Positions 40,500-49,394 of a stretch of DNA of 64,000 nt are shown piece by piece (the stretch's first letter is position 1; each line of letters starts with the position of its first letter). The position numbers and the translations under genes were made by a program. Source of the DNA: Micromonospora sonchi (GTDB lineage: Bacteria; Actinomycetota; Actinomycetes; Mycobacteriales; Micromonosporaceae); assembly GCF_014646235.1 (NCBI RefSeq), contig NZ_BMNB01000016.1, positions 1-64,000 of the forward strand, read 5' to 3'. Below the pieces are notes generated by a model. That model did no database searches. It had not been told where the DNA came from and was given only the letters and a program-made list of their open reading frames with translations.

Positions 40500-43268
40500 G
40501 TGCCGGAGCCCTTCCAGCCACCCCTTCCGGGCGAGGTCCGATTGAACACCCGCGACTGGCCGATTCGCTCCAAGCTGACCGCGCTGGTCGTGGTGCCGGT
40601 GACCGCGTTGCTGGCACTGTGGATATTCGCCACCACCCTCACCTTCGGACCGGCGCTCGACCTGCTCGCCGCCCGCACCCTCCTCTACGACCTGGGCCGA
40701 CCGGGCGAGACCGTGGTGGCCGAGCTGCAACGGGAGCGGCGACTCTCGATGGTGCACCTCGCCACGGCTCGCTCCACCTGCGAGCGGTCGCTGGCGGGGT
40801 GTGTGCTGCCCGCGCTGACGGAACAGCGGACCCGTACCGACTCGGCGGTGGCCGAGCTGCGCCGCCGGGCAGGTGGAGAGAAGCTGCGCGATGCCGCCGG
40901 CGAACTGCTCGAGGCCCGGCTGGACCGACTGTTGGAGCGGCTTGAGACGCTGCCGGCGGGGCGCGACTCCATCGATCGCCGGGAGCTGGACCGGGTCGGC
41001 GCGATCGACCTCTACAGCGGAATGGTCGCGGCGGCGTTCCAGACGTTCGAAGCACTGGCGAACCTGCCGGACCAGGATGTCAACCGGGAGGCGCTGGCCC
41101 TGACGGACCTCGGACGCTCGCGCGAGTTGCTCGGGCAGACGGACGCTCTGCTGGCCGGGGCGCTCACCAGCGGTGCCTTCGCCAAGCGGGAGCACGCCAT
41201 GCTCGTCCGGAGCATCGGCAACCAGTGGTTCCTGGTCGAGTCCGCAGTGGCCGACCTGCCCGAGCCGGACCAGGCGGCGTACCAGCGGTTGGCCGAGCAG
41301 GAGGCATTCGGCCGGCTGCGGACGATGCAGGACGAGCTGATCGCCGCCGGCCCTTCGGCGCCGCCCACCGTCGACCCGCAGGCGTGGCAGGCCAGCTACG
41401 ACACCGTCCAGCGGTCGCTGCGGGACTTCGAACTGACCCAGGCCGACGGGTTGGCCGACCGGTCGGTGCCGATGGCGGTACAGACCCTGGCGCGGCTGGC
41501 CGCCGCCGGGCTGCTCGGGCTGATCGCCGTCGTGGTCTCGCTGGTGGTGGCGCTGCGGGTCGGTCGATCCCTCGCGCAGCGGCTCACCCTGGTACGCGGG
41601 ACGCTCAAGGAGACCGCCGAGCGGCGGCTGCCGGACGTGGTGGAGCGGTTGCGCCGCGGCGAGCAGGTCGACGTCGCCCGGGAGACGCTGGTGGCGGACC
41701 GGGGCGCCGACGAGATCGGCCAGGTGGCACAGGCGTTCACGGAGGTGCAGAAGGTCGCGATCCAGGCCGCCATGGTCGAGGTCTCGCTGCGCCGCGGGCT
41801 CAACGAGGTCTTCCTGAACATCGCCCGCCGCAGCCAGAGCCTGGTGCACCGCCAGCTCGCCCTGCTCGACCGGCTGGAACGCGACGCAGAGGACCCGGAC
41901 CACCTGGCCGAGCTGTTCCGGGTCGACCACCTCGCCACCCGGCTGCGGCGGCATGCGGAGGACCTGGTGATCCTCGCCGATGCCGCACCCGGCCGGGGCT
42001 GGCGTAGCCCGGTCGCGATGGTCGACCTGATCCGGGGGGCGATCTCCGAGGTCGAGTCGTACGACCGGATCGACATCACCACCGTGCAGCCCGCCGGCAC
42101 GCTCGGTCGGGTGGTGGGCGACATCATCCATCTGCTCGCCGAGTTGATGGAGAACGCCACCACGTTCTCGCCGCCCGACTCCCGGGTGGAGGTTTCCGGC
42201 GAGCACGTCGCGCACGGGTACGCCCTGTCGGTCTCCGATCAGGGCCTCGGCATGAGTCCTGCCGCCGTCGAGGAGGCCAACCGGAAGCTGGCCCGGTCAC
42301 CGGAGTTCGATCCGGCGGAGACCGCCCGGTTCGGACTGTTCGTGGTGGCGCGGCTGGCCGCCCGGCACAACGTCCGGGTGCGGCTGCGCCCGTCGGACGG
42401 CACCGGCCTGACCGCGGTGGTGCTGATCCCCACCGACCTGATCACCGTCGAGCCCTCGCCACTGCCCGAGCCGGACGCGTCGCCGGTGGAGGACACCGCC
42501 GTCACCCAACAACACCGGCGGCTGACTCGGGCCACGCGGCTGATCACGGTGCCCCGGCAGCGGAGCAGGTCGGCGACCCGCTCCGAACCGGCGTCCTCCG
42601 GTGGCCGGGAGCGGTCGCCCGGCCCACTCGCGGCGCACCTCGGTGGCCCGGACCAGCATTCGACGGTGGGGGAGGGCGAAGCCGACGGGCTGCCCCGCCG
42701 GATCCGGCGGCATCGCCCGGCTACCGTCGCCGGCGCGTCGGTCGCCCCGGCGGAGTCGGTCGCCCCGGCGGGCTCGGGGTCCTCGGCGGAGTCGGCCGTG
42801 CGGAGTGCGCCCACGGAGCGGTTGGTGGCGCCGGTGACCGAGCGGGTCGGGGTGGACGCGCCGACGGTCCGGCTGCCGGCGGTGACCGCGCGACCGGCGC
42901 GTAGGGCGGCCCTGGACGAACCGACCGTGCAGCAGCCCGTGGTGGTGCCTCGGACGGAGCCGGTCGGCGACCCGTCACCGCGCAGCCCGGAGGAGGCGCG
43001 CCGGGTCATGTCGGCCCTCCAGAGCGGGACGGCGCGCGGCCGGCTGGCCGCCGCCGGCCGGGAGGTGACCGCAGCCGGGAAGAGCAGCGCCGCCGCCCGC
43101 GCCGACGGGACAGCCGCCGAGCACGTGACCGCGCCCGTCCGCGCGGGGGTGATCGCCGAGCACGTGACCGACGGCGTGCACCAGGACCGGAGCACCGAGC
43201 GGACGGATCCGCCGACCGGCGGTCCGGTGACCGCGGTATCCCCGACCACGACTGAGAGGGAAACCTGA
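40500..43268 (+). CDS. Conservon sensor histidine kinase CvnA
   Basis: 922 residues from a GTG at 40500; a TTG at 40542 with GGGCGAGG upstream would give LNTRDWPIRSKL and is also plausible. The first transmembrane helix is at about 27-50, followed by a nitrate-sensor-like extracytoplasmic domain, a second helix near 330-350, HAMP-like RVGRSLAQRL, and the kinase region. The ATPase has ELMENATTFSPP (N box) and DQGLGM (G1). The C-terminal 300 residues are disordered and Pro/Thr/Ala-rich. In conservons CvnA senses a membrane signal and CvnB-D act like a G-protein-coupled relay. The stop overlaps cvnB in TGATG, so all four genes are translationally coupled. Confidence 0.9.
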   Translation: MPEPFQPPLPGEVRLNTRDWPIRSKLTALVVVPVTALLALWIFATTLTFGPALDLLAARTLLYDLGRPGETVVAELQRERRLSMVHLATARSTCERSLAGCVLPALTEQRTRTDSAVAELRRRAGGEKLRDAAGELLEARLDRLLERLETLPAGRDSIDRRELDRVGAIDLYSGMVAAAFQTFEALANLPDQDVNREALALTDLGRSRELLGQTDALLAGALTSGAFAKREHAMLVRSIGNQWFLVESAVADLPEPDQAAYQRLAEQEAFGRLRTMQDELIAAGPSAPPTVDPQAWQASYDTVQRSLRDFELTQADGLADRSVPMAVQTLARLAAAGLLGLIAVVVSLVVALRVGRSLAQRLTLVRGTLKETAERRLPDVVERLRRGEQVDVARETLVADRGADEIGQVAQAFTEVQKVAIQAAMVEVSLRRGLNEVFLNIARRSQSLVHRQLALLDRLERDAEDPDHLAELFRVDHLATRLRRHAEDLVILADAAPGRGWRSPVAMVDLIRGAISEVESYDRIDITTVQPAGTLGRVVGDIIHLLAELMENATTFSPPDSRVEVSGEHVAHGYALSVSDQGLGMSPAAVEEANRKLARSPEFDPAETARFGLFVVARLAARHNVRVRLRPSDGTGLTAVVLIPTDLITVEPSPLPEPDASPVEDTAVTQQHRRLTRATRLITVPRQRSRSATRSEPASSGGRERSPGPLAAHLGGPDQHSTVGEGEADGLPRRIRRHRPATVAGASVAPAESVAPAGSGSSAESAVRSAPTERLVAPVTERVGVDAPTVRLPAVTARPARRAALDEPTVQQPVVVPRTEPVGDPSPRSPEEARRVMSALQSGTARGRLAAAGREVTAAGKSSAAARADGTAAEHVTAPVRAGVIAEHVTDGVHQDRSTERTDPPTGGPVTAVSPTTTERET

Positions 43269-43687
43269 TGCGATCGATGAAGCAGAATGCCGATCTCGAC
43301 TGGTTGCTCGACGATCTGGTGGAGCGGGTGCCGACCGCGCGGCGAGCCGTGGTGCTCTCGGCGGACGGCCTGATGCTCGGCTCCTCCGCGGGGCTGGACC
43401 GGGCCGACGCCGAGCATCTGTGCGCCCTGGCCGCCGGCCTCGCCAGCCTGGCCCGGGGCGCCAGCCGACATCTCGACGGCGGGCCGGTCCGCCAGACGGT
43501 GGTGGAGATGGAATCCGCGTACCTCTTCGTCACCGCGGCGGGACAGGGGACGTGTCTGGCGGTGGACAGCGACACCGACGCGGACATCGGCCTGGTGGCG
43601 TACGAGATGGCGATGTTGGTGACCCGGGTGGGTGAGAACCTGCAAGTGCCGGCCCGCGCGTCGGTGGGTGCCGCCGATGCGGACTGA
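43268..43687 (+). CDS. Conservon roadblock/LC7 protein CvnB
   Basis: 139 residues. The roadblock/LC7 fold shows LDWLLDDLVERVPTARRAVVLSADGLMLGSSAGL (9-42), then LASLARGASRHLDGG and QTVVEMESAYLFVTAAGQGTCLAV. The family modulates the activity of small GTPases such as MglA; in conservons it binds CvnD and the sensor. It overlaps cvnA at TGATG and cvnC by 11 bp. Confidence 0.93.
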   Translation: MRSMKQNADLDWLLDDLVERVPTARRAVVLSADGLMLGSSAGLDRADAEHLCALAAGLASLARGASRHLDGGPVRQTVVEMESAYLFVTAAGQGTCLAVDSDTDADIGLVAYEMAMLVTRVGENLQVPARASVGAADAD

Positions 43688-44066
43688 ATTACCCGGGCAC
43701 CAGCACGAATGGCTCGACGACGACGCTGGCCCGGTGGTGCGGCCGTACACCCTGACCGGCGGCCGGGTGTGGCCTGACGGAAACGGCTTCGACCTGGTGG
43801 CGTACGTGCTGGCACGGCCGGATCCGGACCTTGCCGCCTACCCGGAGTTGCACCCGGAACACCGGCTGCTGGTGGAGTTGGCCGGCCGGGGAACCCCGCT
43901 GGTGGAACTCGCCGCCGATCTGGATCTCGCCGTCGGTGTGGTCCGGGTGCTACTCGGTGATCTGCTGTCCCGGGGACTGGTGTCCGTGCATCAGCCACCG
44001 CGTGCCACATACCTGCCCGACAACGACATCCTCAAGGCGGTAGTCGATGGACTCCGTGCGTTATGA
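43677..44066 (+). CDS. Conservon DUF742 protein CvnC
   Basis: 129 residues from the ATG at 43677. DUF742 motifs are visible: VVRPYTLTGGRVWP (about 19-32), FDLVAYV, LHPEHRLLVELAGRGTPLVELAADLDLAVGVVRVLLGDLLSRGLVSVH. The second half is a winged-helix-like arrangement, which suggests DNA or protein binding. It overlaps cvnB and cvnD and so belongs to the four-gene complex. Confidence 0.92.
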   Translation: MRTELPGHQHEWLDDDAGPVVRPYTLTGGRVWPDGNGFDLVAYVLARPDPDLAAYPELHPEHRLLVELAGRGTPLVELAADLDLAVGVVRVLLGDLLSRGLVSVHQPPRATYLPDNDILKAVVDGLRAL

Positions 44067-44646
44067 CGCCGAGCGGCGGGGCCACGTCCCGATCGCGCTG
44101 AAGATACTCATCGCCGGTGGCTTCGGCGCCGGCAAGACGACGCTGGTCAGTGCGTTGAGCGAGGTCCGGCCGTTGCAGACCGAGGAGATCCTGACCGGTG
44201 CCGGCGTCGAGACCGACGACCTCTCCGGCGTGGAGACCAAGTCGACCACCACGGTGGCGATGGACTTCGGGCGGATCACCATCAACGACGATCTGCAGCT
44301 GTACCTCTTCGGTACGCCGGGACAGGACCGGTTCTGGTTCCTGTGGGACGAGTTGGCCTTCGGCGCCCTCGGCGCGGTGGTGCTCGCCGACACCCGCCGG
44401 CTCGCCGACTGTTTCCCCTCGATCGACTACTTCGAGCAGCGGGGCATCCCGTTCGTGGTCGGAGTCAACTGCTTCGATGGTTCCCGCCGGTTCAGCCTGG
44501 ATTCCGTGCGCCGGGCGTTGGATCTCGACCCCGAGGTGCCGATGGTGCTCTGTGACGCCCGCGACCGGCAGTCCGGTAAGACGGTGTTGATCTCCCTGGT
44601 GGAGCACGTGGCCCGGCAGCGGGGCGAACCGGTCTCGGCGATCTGA
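44047..44646 (+). CDS. Conservon small GTPase CvnD
   Basis: 199 residues. The G motifs are G1 GGFGAGKTTL (about 24-33), switch region TKSTTTVAMDFG, G3 FGTPGQDRFWF and an NCFD-type G4. This is an MglA/Ras-like GTPase regulated by CvnB and CvnC. The gene overlaps cvnC by 20 bp. Many conservons end with a cytochrome P450 gene; here the next gene is a beta-propeller protein 89 bp downstream. Confidence 0.94.
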   Translation: MDSVRYDAERRGHVPIALKILIAGGFGAGKTTLVSALSEVRPLQTEEILTGAGVETDDLSGVETKSTTTVAMDFGRITINDDLQLYLFGTPGQDRFWFLWDELAFGALGAVVLADTRRLADCFPSIDYFEQRGIPFVVGVNCFDGSRRFSLDSVRRALDLDPEVPMVLCDARDRQSGKTVLISLVEHVARQRGEPVSAI

Positions 44647-44735
44647 CCGGCGGCGCGTCGCGGCAGGCCCCGAGGACGGGATGCCTAACCCGCCGCTGTG
44701 GGGCAACTGGTGGAATCGACGGAAGGGCGGAGGCA

Positions 44736-45773
44736 ATGGCGGGTCGGGACGAGGTCGTGCTCATCGGCGGGTACACCGAGCAGAGCGGGGGTCGCGCCAC
44801 CGGCATCGTCGCGGCCCGGCGTGACCCGGCCACCGGCGAGCTGACCTCGCTGGGCACCGTCGCGGCCACCGCGTCGCCGTCGTTCCTCGCCCGTCATCCG
44901 AGCCGGCCGGTGCTGTACGCGGTCAACGAGCTGCCCACCGGCGAGATCAGTGCGTGGCGGGTGGCCGAGGACGGCGGTCTGGGGCCGATCGGCTCGTGGC
45001 CGACGGGCGGGGCGGAGCCGTGCCACCTGGCGGTCGCCGCGGACGGCGGGCACCTGTTCGTGGCCAACTACGGTGGCGGCAGCGTGTCGGTCTTCCCGCT
45101 GGACGCCGACGGGGTGCCCGGCGAGCGCACCGATCTGGTGGAGCACCAGGGGCACGGGGTCGATCCGGAGCGTCAGGAACGGGCGCACACGCACATGGTC
45201 TCGCCCGGGGCCGGGCGCCAGCCGCTGCTCGCGGTCGACCTGGGCACCGACTCGATCTACCGGTACGACCTGGACGTCGCCTCCGGGCGGCTGGTGCCCC
45301 GAGCGCCACGGGTGCGTACGCCGCCCGGCACCGGGCCACGGCACCTCGTCCGGCATCCGGACGGGCGGCGCTGCTACGTCTCGGGTGAGCTGGACGGGTC
45401 GGTCCTGGCGTGCGAGCTGACCGACGACGGTGCCCTGCACCAGCGGGGCCACGTCGACGCCAGCGGCCGGGCCGGGCACGTCCAGCCGTCGGAGCTCGCC
45501 GTGGGCGCGGACGGCCGCTTCCTCTACGTGGCCAACCGGGGGGTGGGCACGCTGGCTGTCTTCGCGCTCGGATCGGGCCTGCCGGAACTGGTCGACGAGG
45601 TGGCGACCGGCGGTGAATGGCCTCGGCACTTCGTGCTGGTCGGGGAGCACCTCTACGTCGCCGACGAGCGGGCGGACATGGTCCGTACCTTCCGGGTGGA
45701 CCGGGCGACCGGTGTGCCGGTGGCGATCGGCGAGCCGATGGTCGTTCCGAGTCCTACATGCGTTCTGCCCTGA
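44736..45773 (+). CDS. Lactonase-family beta-propeller protein
   Basis: 345 residues after GGAAGGGCGGAGGCA. Seven-bladed propeller markers are visible: GGYTEQSGGRATGI, SPSFLARHPSRPVLYAVNEL (about 47-66), EPCHLAVAADGGHLFVANYGGGSVSV, AHTHMVSP, GTGPRHLVRHPDGR, QPSELAVGADGRFLYVANRG and WPRHFVLVG. This matches the 6-phosphogluconolactonase/YbhE family. No signal peptide is seen, so it is cytoplasmic. The substrate could be 6-phosphogluconolactone or another sugar lactone. Cotranscription with the conservon is possible but not shown. Confidence 0.88.
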   Translation: MAGRDEVVLIGGYTEQSGGRATGIVAARRDPATGELTSLGTVAATASPSFLARHPSRPVLYAVNELPTGEISAWRVAEDGGLGPIGSWPTGGAEPCHLAVAADGGHLFVANYGGGSVSVFPLDADGVPGERTDLVEHQGHGVDPERQERAHTHMVSPGAGRQPLLAVDLGTDSIYRYDLDVASGRLVPRAPRVRTPPGTGPRHLVRHPDGRRCYVSGELDGSVLACELTDDGALHQRGHVDASGRAGHVQPSELAVGADGRFLYVANRGVGTLAVFALGSGLPELVDEVATGGEWPRHFVLVGEHLYVADERADMVRTFRVDRATGVPVAIGEPMVVPSPTCVLP

Positions 45774-45908
45774 TCGGGGCGTTGGGCATTGGTGCATCCA
45801 CATTACGCCGCCGAATCGTCACTCAGAGTTACTAATTCCAGGTAAACTGTTTCTCCTCGGTAACTTTCGTCCGAACGGCCATGGCAGTCGCCCGGCCGGG
45901 TACGCAAG

Positions 45909-47684
45909 ATGGTCTGCGTGTCAGCAGGCCGCCATCGCATGCGTTCAGGTTTCCACGGTGCCGCCGCCGCAGCCGCGGTCGGTGTTCTCGTCGTCACCGC
46001 CGGGGGTTGGGTGGGCTACCGCCAACTCACCGGTCCCGACTGCTCTGGCAAGATCGAGCTGGCGGTGGCGGTGGCGAGCGAGCTCGCGCCGGCGGTCGAC
46101 GAGGCGGCCACCGAGTGGGAGGAGAAGGGCGCGGCCGTCGACGGGACCTGCATCGACGTGACCGTGGCGGCCTCCGACCCGGTCGAGGTGGCCGCGGTGG
46201 TGGCGGCCAAGCACGGCGCGACCCTGGCCGGAGTGGGTCAGGCGAGCGGCACCGCGGTGAGCCCGGACGTCTGGATCCCGGATTCCTCGACCTGGTTGCT
46301 GCGGCTCAAGACCGGTGGCGCCGCAGCCTTCGAACCGGGCAACGGCGCGTCCGTCGCGAGCAGCCCGGTGGTGGTCGCCATGCCGGAGCCGATCGCCACC
46401 CGGCTGGGCTGGCCGCAGAAGGAGTTGGGCTGGACCGACCTGTTGACCCGGGTCAACAGCGATCGCCCGCTGAAGACCGGCATCGTCGAGCCGACCCGGG
46501 ACGCCGCCGGCCTGTCCGGCCTGCTCTCGCTGATGACAGCCGCCTCCTCCTCCGGTGGCGCCACCGCCGAGCAGGACCGCGTCGGCGCGCTGCGGGCCCT
46601 GGCCTCGGGGGCCTCGGCGCTGCGGCAGGATCTGCTCGCCAAGTTCCCGACCTCCTCGGACGGCACCACGCTGGCCAGCGCCCTCGGCGCGGCGGCGCTG
46701 TCCGAGGAGGATGTCATCCAGTACAACGCTCGCAAGCCTCCCGTGCCGTTGGCGGCGCTCTACCTGAAGCCGGCACCGTTGCCGCTGGACTACCCGTACG
46801 CGGTGCTGCCGGGCATCGAGCCGGCCAAGGCCTCCGCCGCGCGGGTGCTGTTCGAGGTGCTCACCACGGCGTCGTTCAAGAACCGGCTGGCCGCGCAGGC
46901 GCTGCGGGCGCCGGACGGTAGCTGGGGCGACGGCTTCGAACCGCCGCAGGGCGCACCGAGCCCGGCCGGCGGGGATGCCTCCGCCGCCCCGCCAGCGCAG
47001 GGCGGGATCGCCGCCGGCGGGCTGGCGCCGGACGCGGTGGAACGTGCCGTCTCCAGCTGGTCCATCGCCACCCTCTCCGGCCGGATGCTCTGCATCATCG
47101 ACGTCTCCGGTTCGATGAAGAAGCCGGTGCCGACCGCCAATGGCGCGACCCGGCAGCAGGTCACCGTGGAGGCGGCCCGGCGCGGCCTGAACCTGTTCGA
47201 CGACTCCTGGTCGATCGGCCTCTGGGTGTTCTCGACCAGGCTCGAGGGCTCCCGCGACTACCGCGAGGTGGTGCCCATCGGTCCGCTGTCGCGGCAGCGC
47301 GGCACCCTGGAGCGGTCCCTGGACACGGTCGTCTCGTCGAGCGGTGACACCGGCCTGTACGACACGATGCTGGCCGCGTACAAGGACGTCCAGCAGAAGT
47401 GGGAGCCGGGCAAGGTCAACTCGATCGTGCTCTTCACCGACGGCAAGAACGAGGACGACGACGGCATCTCCCAGCGGCAGCTGCTCTCCGAGCTGAAGAA
47501 GCTCCGGGACCCGGAGCAGCCGATTCAGGTGATCATCATCGGGATCGGCGACGAGGTCAGCAAGTCGGAGCTGGACACCGTCGCCGAGGAGGGTGCGGGT
47601 GGCCACGCCTTCATCGCCCAGGACCCCACCAAGATCGGCGACATCTTCCTGCGGGCCATCGCGCTGCGGAAGGCACCTGCCTGA
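45909..47684 (+). CDS. Secreted fusion of a substrate-binding-like domain and a VWA domain
   Basis: 591 residues; an internal ATG at 45939 (MRSGFHGAAAAA) may be the real start. The N-terminal signal or anchor segment is followed by a periplasmic-binding-protein-like domain (about 45-330: IELAVAVASELAPAVDEAATEWEEKG... PDVWIPDSSTWLL...). A Pro/Gly/Ala linker (345-380) leads to a C-terminal VWA domain (395-585) with an intact MIDAS, CIIDVSGSM, and VLFTDGKNEDDDG. VWA domains bind partner proteins through a metal. The architecture recurs in actinobacteria but has no known function. It ends at a classical terminator. Confidence 0.85.
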   Translation: MVCVSAGRHRMRSGFHGAAAAAAVGVLVVTAGGWVGYRQLTGPDCSGKIELAVAVASELAPAVDEAATEWEEKGAAVDGTCIDVTVAASDPVEVAAVVAAKHGATLAGVGQASGTAVSPDVWIPDSSTWLLRLKTGGAAAFEPGNGASVASSPVVVAMPEPIATRLGWPQKELGWTDLLTRVNSDRPLKTGIVEPTRDAAGLSGLLSLMTAASSSGGATAEQDRVGALRALASGASALRQDLLAKFPTSSDGTTLASALGAAALSEEDVIQYNARKPPVPLAALYLKPAPLPLDYPYAVLPGIEPAKASAARVLFEVLTTASFKNRLAAQALRAPDGSWGDGFEPPQGAPSPAGGDASAAPPAQGGIAAGGLAPDAVERAVSSWSIATLSGRMLCIIDVSGSMKKPVPTANGATRQQVTVEAARRGLNLFDDSWSIGLWVFSTRLEGSRDYREVVPIGPLSRQRGTLERSLDTVVSSSGDTGLYDTMLAAYKDVQQKWEPGKVNSIVLFTDGKNEDDDGISQRQLLSELKKLRDPEQPIQVIIIGIGDEVSKSELDTVAEEGAGGHAFIAQDPTKIGDIFLRAIALRKAPA

Positions 47685-47725
47685 CCTGATCGCCCGGCAA
47701 GCCTGAAACCTGATCGTCCGGCAAG

Positions 47726-47767
47726 GGGCCGGTGGTACCGGATAAACCGGTACCACCGGCCCTTTTT
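47726..47767 (+). terminator. Strong intrinsic terminator with T tract
   Basis: A perfect 16-bp stem (47726-47741 with 47747-47762), an ATAAA loop and TTTTT directly after. It is the most canonical rho-independent terminator in the window. Confidence 0.92.
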
Positions 47768-47885
47768 CGCTCGTCCGCCGCCTCGGAAAGTGACGGCAAT
47801 AAGTCCGACGCAATCGGTCGCCATAGTTGTCAGGGCAGGATGTCGTCGTGCACCGGTGGATCCGGCCTCGGTCAGGGGTGGGTCC

Positions 47886-49394
47886 ATGCCGTCGGCGAGC
47901 GATGTGGGAGGCCTGGTGACCTCGACGACGCTATTGACCCCCGCCAGATCGTCACCGCACCCGGCGGGCGCCTCGTCAGGCGCTTCCGTGCGCGGCGATC
48001 AGCGAAGCTACCTGCGGAGCCTGGTCGTGCTGGACACCGTCGTGCTCACCGGCGCGGTGCTCGTCGGCTACGCGGCCAGGTTCGGCGACTCCACGCCAGG
48101 TAACGTGCCGTACGTCCTGGTCGCCCCGGGGCTGCTGTTGGCCTGGCTGGTCAGCCTCAAGGTCATGCGCTGTTACGACAACCGGGTGATCGGCTACGGC
48201 GCGGACGAGTACCGCCGGGTCAGCATGGCCAGTCTCCGGCTGGCCGGCGCCGTCGCCATCGCCGGCTACGTGGCCGACGTCGGCGTCTCCCGAGGCTTCC
48301 TGGCGATCTCGTTCGCCGTCGGCACGATCGGCCTCGAGGTGGCCCGGTTCGCCGCCCGCAAGCGCCTGCACCGGGCCCGGTCGCGGGGCACGGGCTGGTC
48401 GCGGCGGGTGCTGGTGGTCGGCGACACCACCCACGTGCTCGATCTGGTGCACACCCTGCGCCGCGAGCCGTACGCGGGCTACCAGGTGGTGGGTGCGTGT
48501 ATTCCGGACGCCCTGCTGGCCCCGGTGGCCCAGCGGCTCGGCGACGTACCGGTGGTCGGCTCCTTCCGGGGCATCCCCGAGGCGGCCGACGCGATCGGCG
48601 CGGACACCGTGGCCGTCACCGCCTCCGGCGAGCTCACCGCCACCCGGCTGCGCCGCCTCGGTTGGCAGTTGGAAGGCACCGGCATCGACCTGGTGCTGGC
48701 CCCGGCGCTGACCGACGTCGCGGGTCCGCGCATCCATACCCGCCCGGTCGCCGGCCTGCCCCTGATCCACGTGGAGGCGCCGGAGTTCCGTGGGGCGCGC
48801 CAACTCGTCAAGGGCTTCGTCGACCGGTCGGTGTCGCTGGTGGCGCTGATCCTGCTGCTGCCGGTGCTGGTGGTCATCGCGCTGGCCGTGAAGCTGGACA
48901 GCCGGGGTCCGGTGCTGTTCCGGCAGACCCGGGTCGGGCTGGGCGGCCGGGAGTTCGGGGTCTTCAAGTTCCGGACCATGGTGATGAACGCGGACGCGCT
49001 GTTGGCGGAGTTGACCTCCCGCAACGAGACCGACGGCCTGATGTTCAAGATGCGGGACGATCCGCGGGTGACCCGGGTCGGCCGGCTGCTGCGCAAGTGG
49101 TCACTGGACGAGCTTCCGCAACTGCTCAACGTCGTACGCGGCCAGATGAGCCTGGTCGGTCCCCGGCCGCCGCTGCCCTCCGAGGTCGCCCGCTACGACG
49201 GCGACGTGGCCCGCCGGCTGCTGGTCAAGCCCGGCATGACCGGGCTCTGGCAGGTCAGCGGCCGGTCCGACCTGAGCTGGGAGGACGGCATCCGGCTGGA
49301 CCTCTACTACGTGGAGAACTGGTCGCTGGCGGCCGACCTGAGCATCCTCTGGAAGACCATCGGCGCGGTGGCCAACGGTCGGGGGGCGTACTGA
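47886..49394 (+). CDS. Exopolysaccharide polyprenyl-phosphate sugar-phosphate transferase
   Basis: 502 residues from the ATG at 47886; a GTG at 47916 is an alternative. The N-terminal half has about four transmembrane helices and a nucleotide-binding-like CoA-binding domain (RRVLVVGDTTHVLDLVHTLRREPYAGYQVVGACIPD). The C-terminal catalytic half, after another helix, has GREFGVFKFRTMVMNADALLAEL, DDPRVTRVGRLLRKWSLDELPQLLNVVRGQMSLVGPRPPLPSEV and KPGMTGLWQVSGRS. It transfers a hexose-1-phosphate to undecaprenyl phosphate, the first step of an exopolysaccharide repeat unit. No other glycosyltransferase or flippase gene is adjacent, so it is an orphan initiator. It converges with the SpoIIE-type gene without spacing. 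Confidence 0.93.
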   Translation: MPSASDVGGLVTSTTLLTPARSSPHPAGASSGASVRGDQRSYLRSLVVLDTVVLTGAVLVGYAARFGDSTPGNVPYVLVAPGLLLAWLVSLKVMRCYDNRVIGYGADEYRRVSMASLRLAGAVAIAGYVADVGVSRGFLAISFAVGTIGLEVARFAARKRLHRARSRGTGWSRRVLVVGDTTHVLDLVHTLRREPYAGYQVVGACIPDALLAPVAQRLGDVPVVGSFRGIPEAADAIGADTVAVTASGELTATRLRRLGWQLEGTGIDLVLAPALTDVAGPRIHTRPVAGLPLIHVEAPEFRGARQLVKGFVDRSVSLVALILLLPVLVVIALAVKLDSRGPVLFRQTRVGLGGREFGVFKFRTMVMNADALLAELTSRNETDGLMFKMRDDPRVTRVGRLLRKWSLDELPQLLNVVRGQMSLVGPRPPLPSEVARYDGDVARRLLVKPGMTGLWQVSGRSDLSWEDGIRLDLYYVENWSLAADLSILWKTIGAVANGRGAY

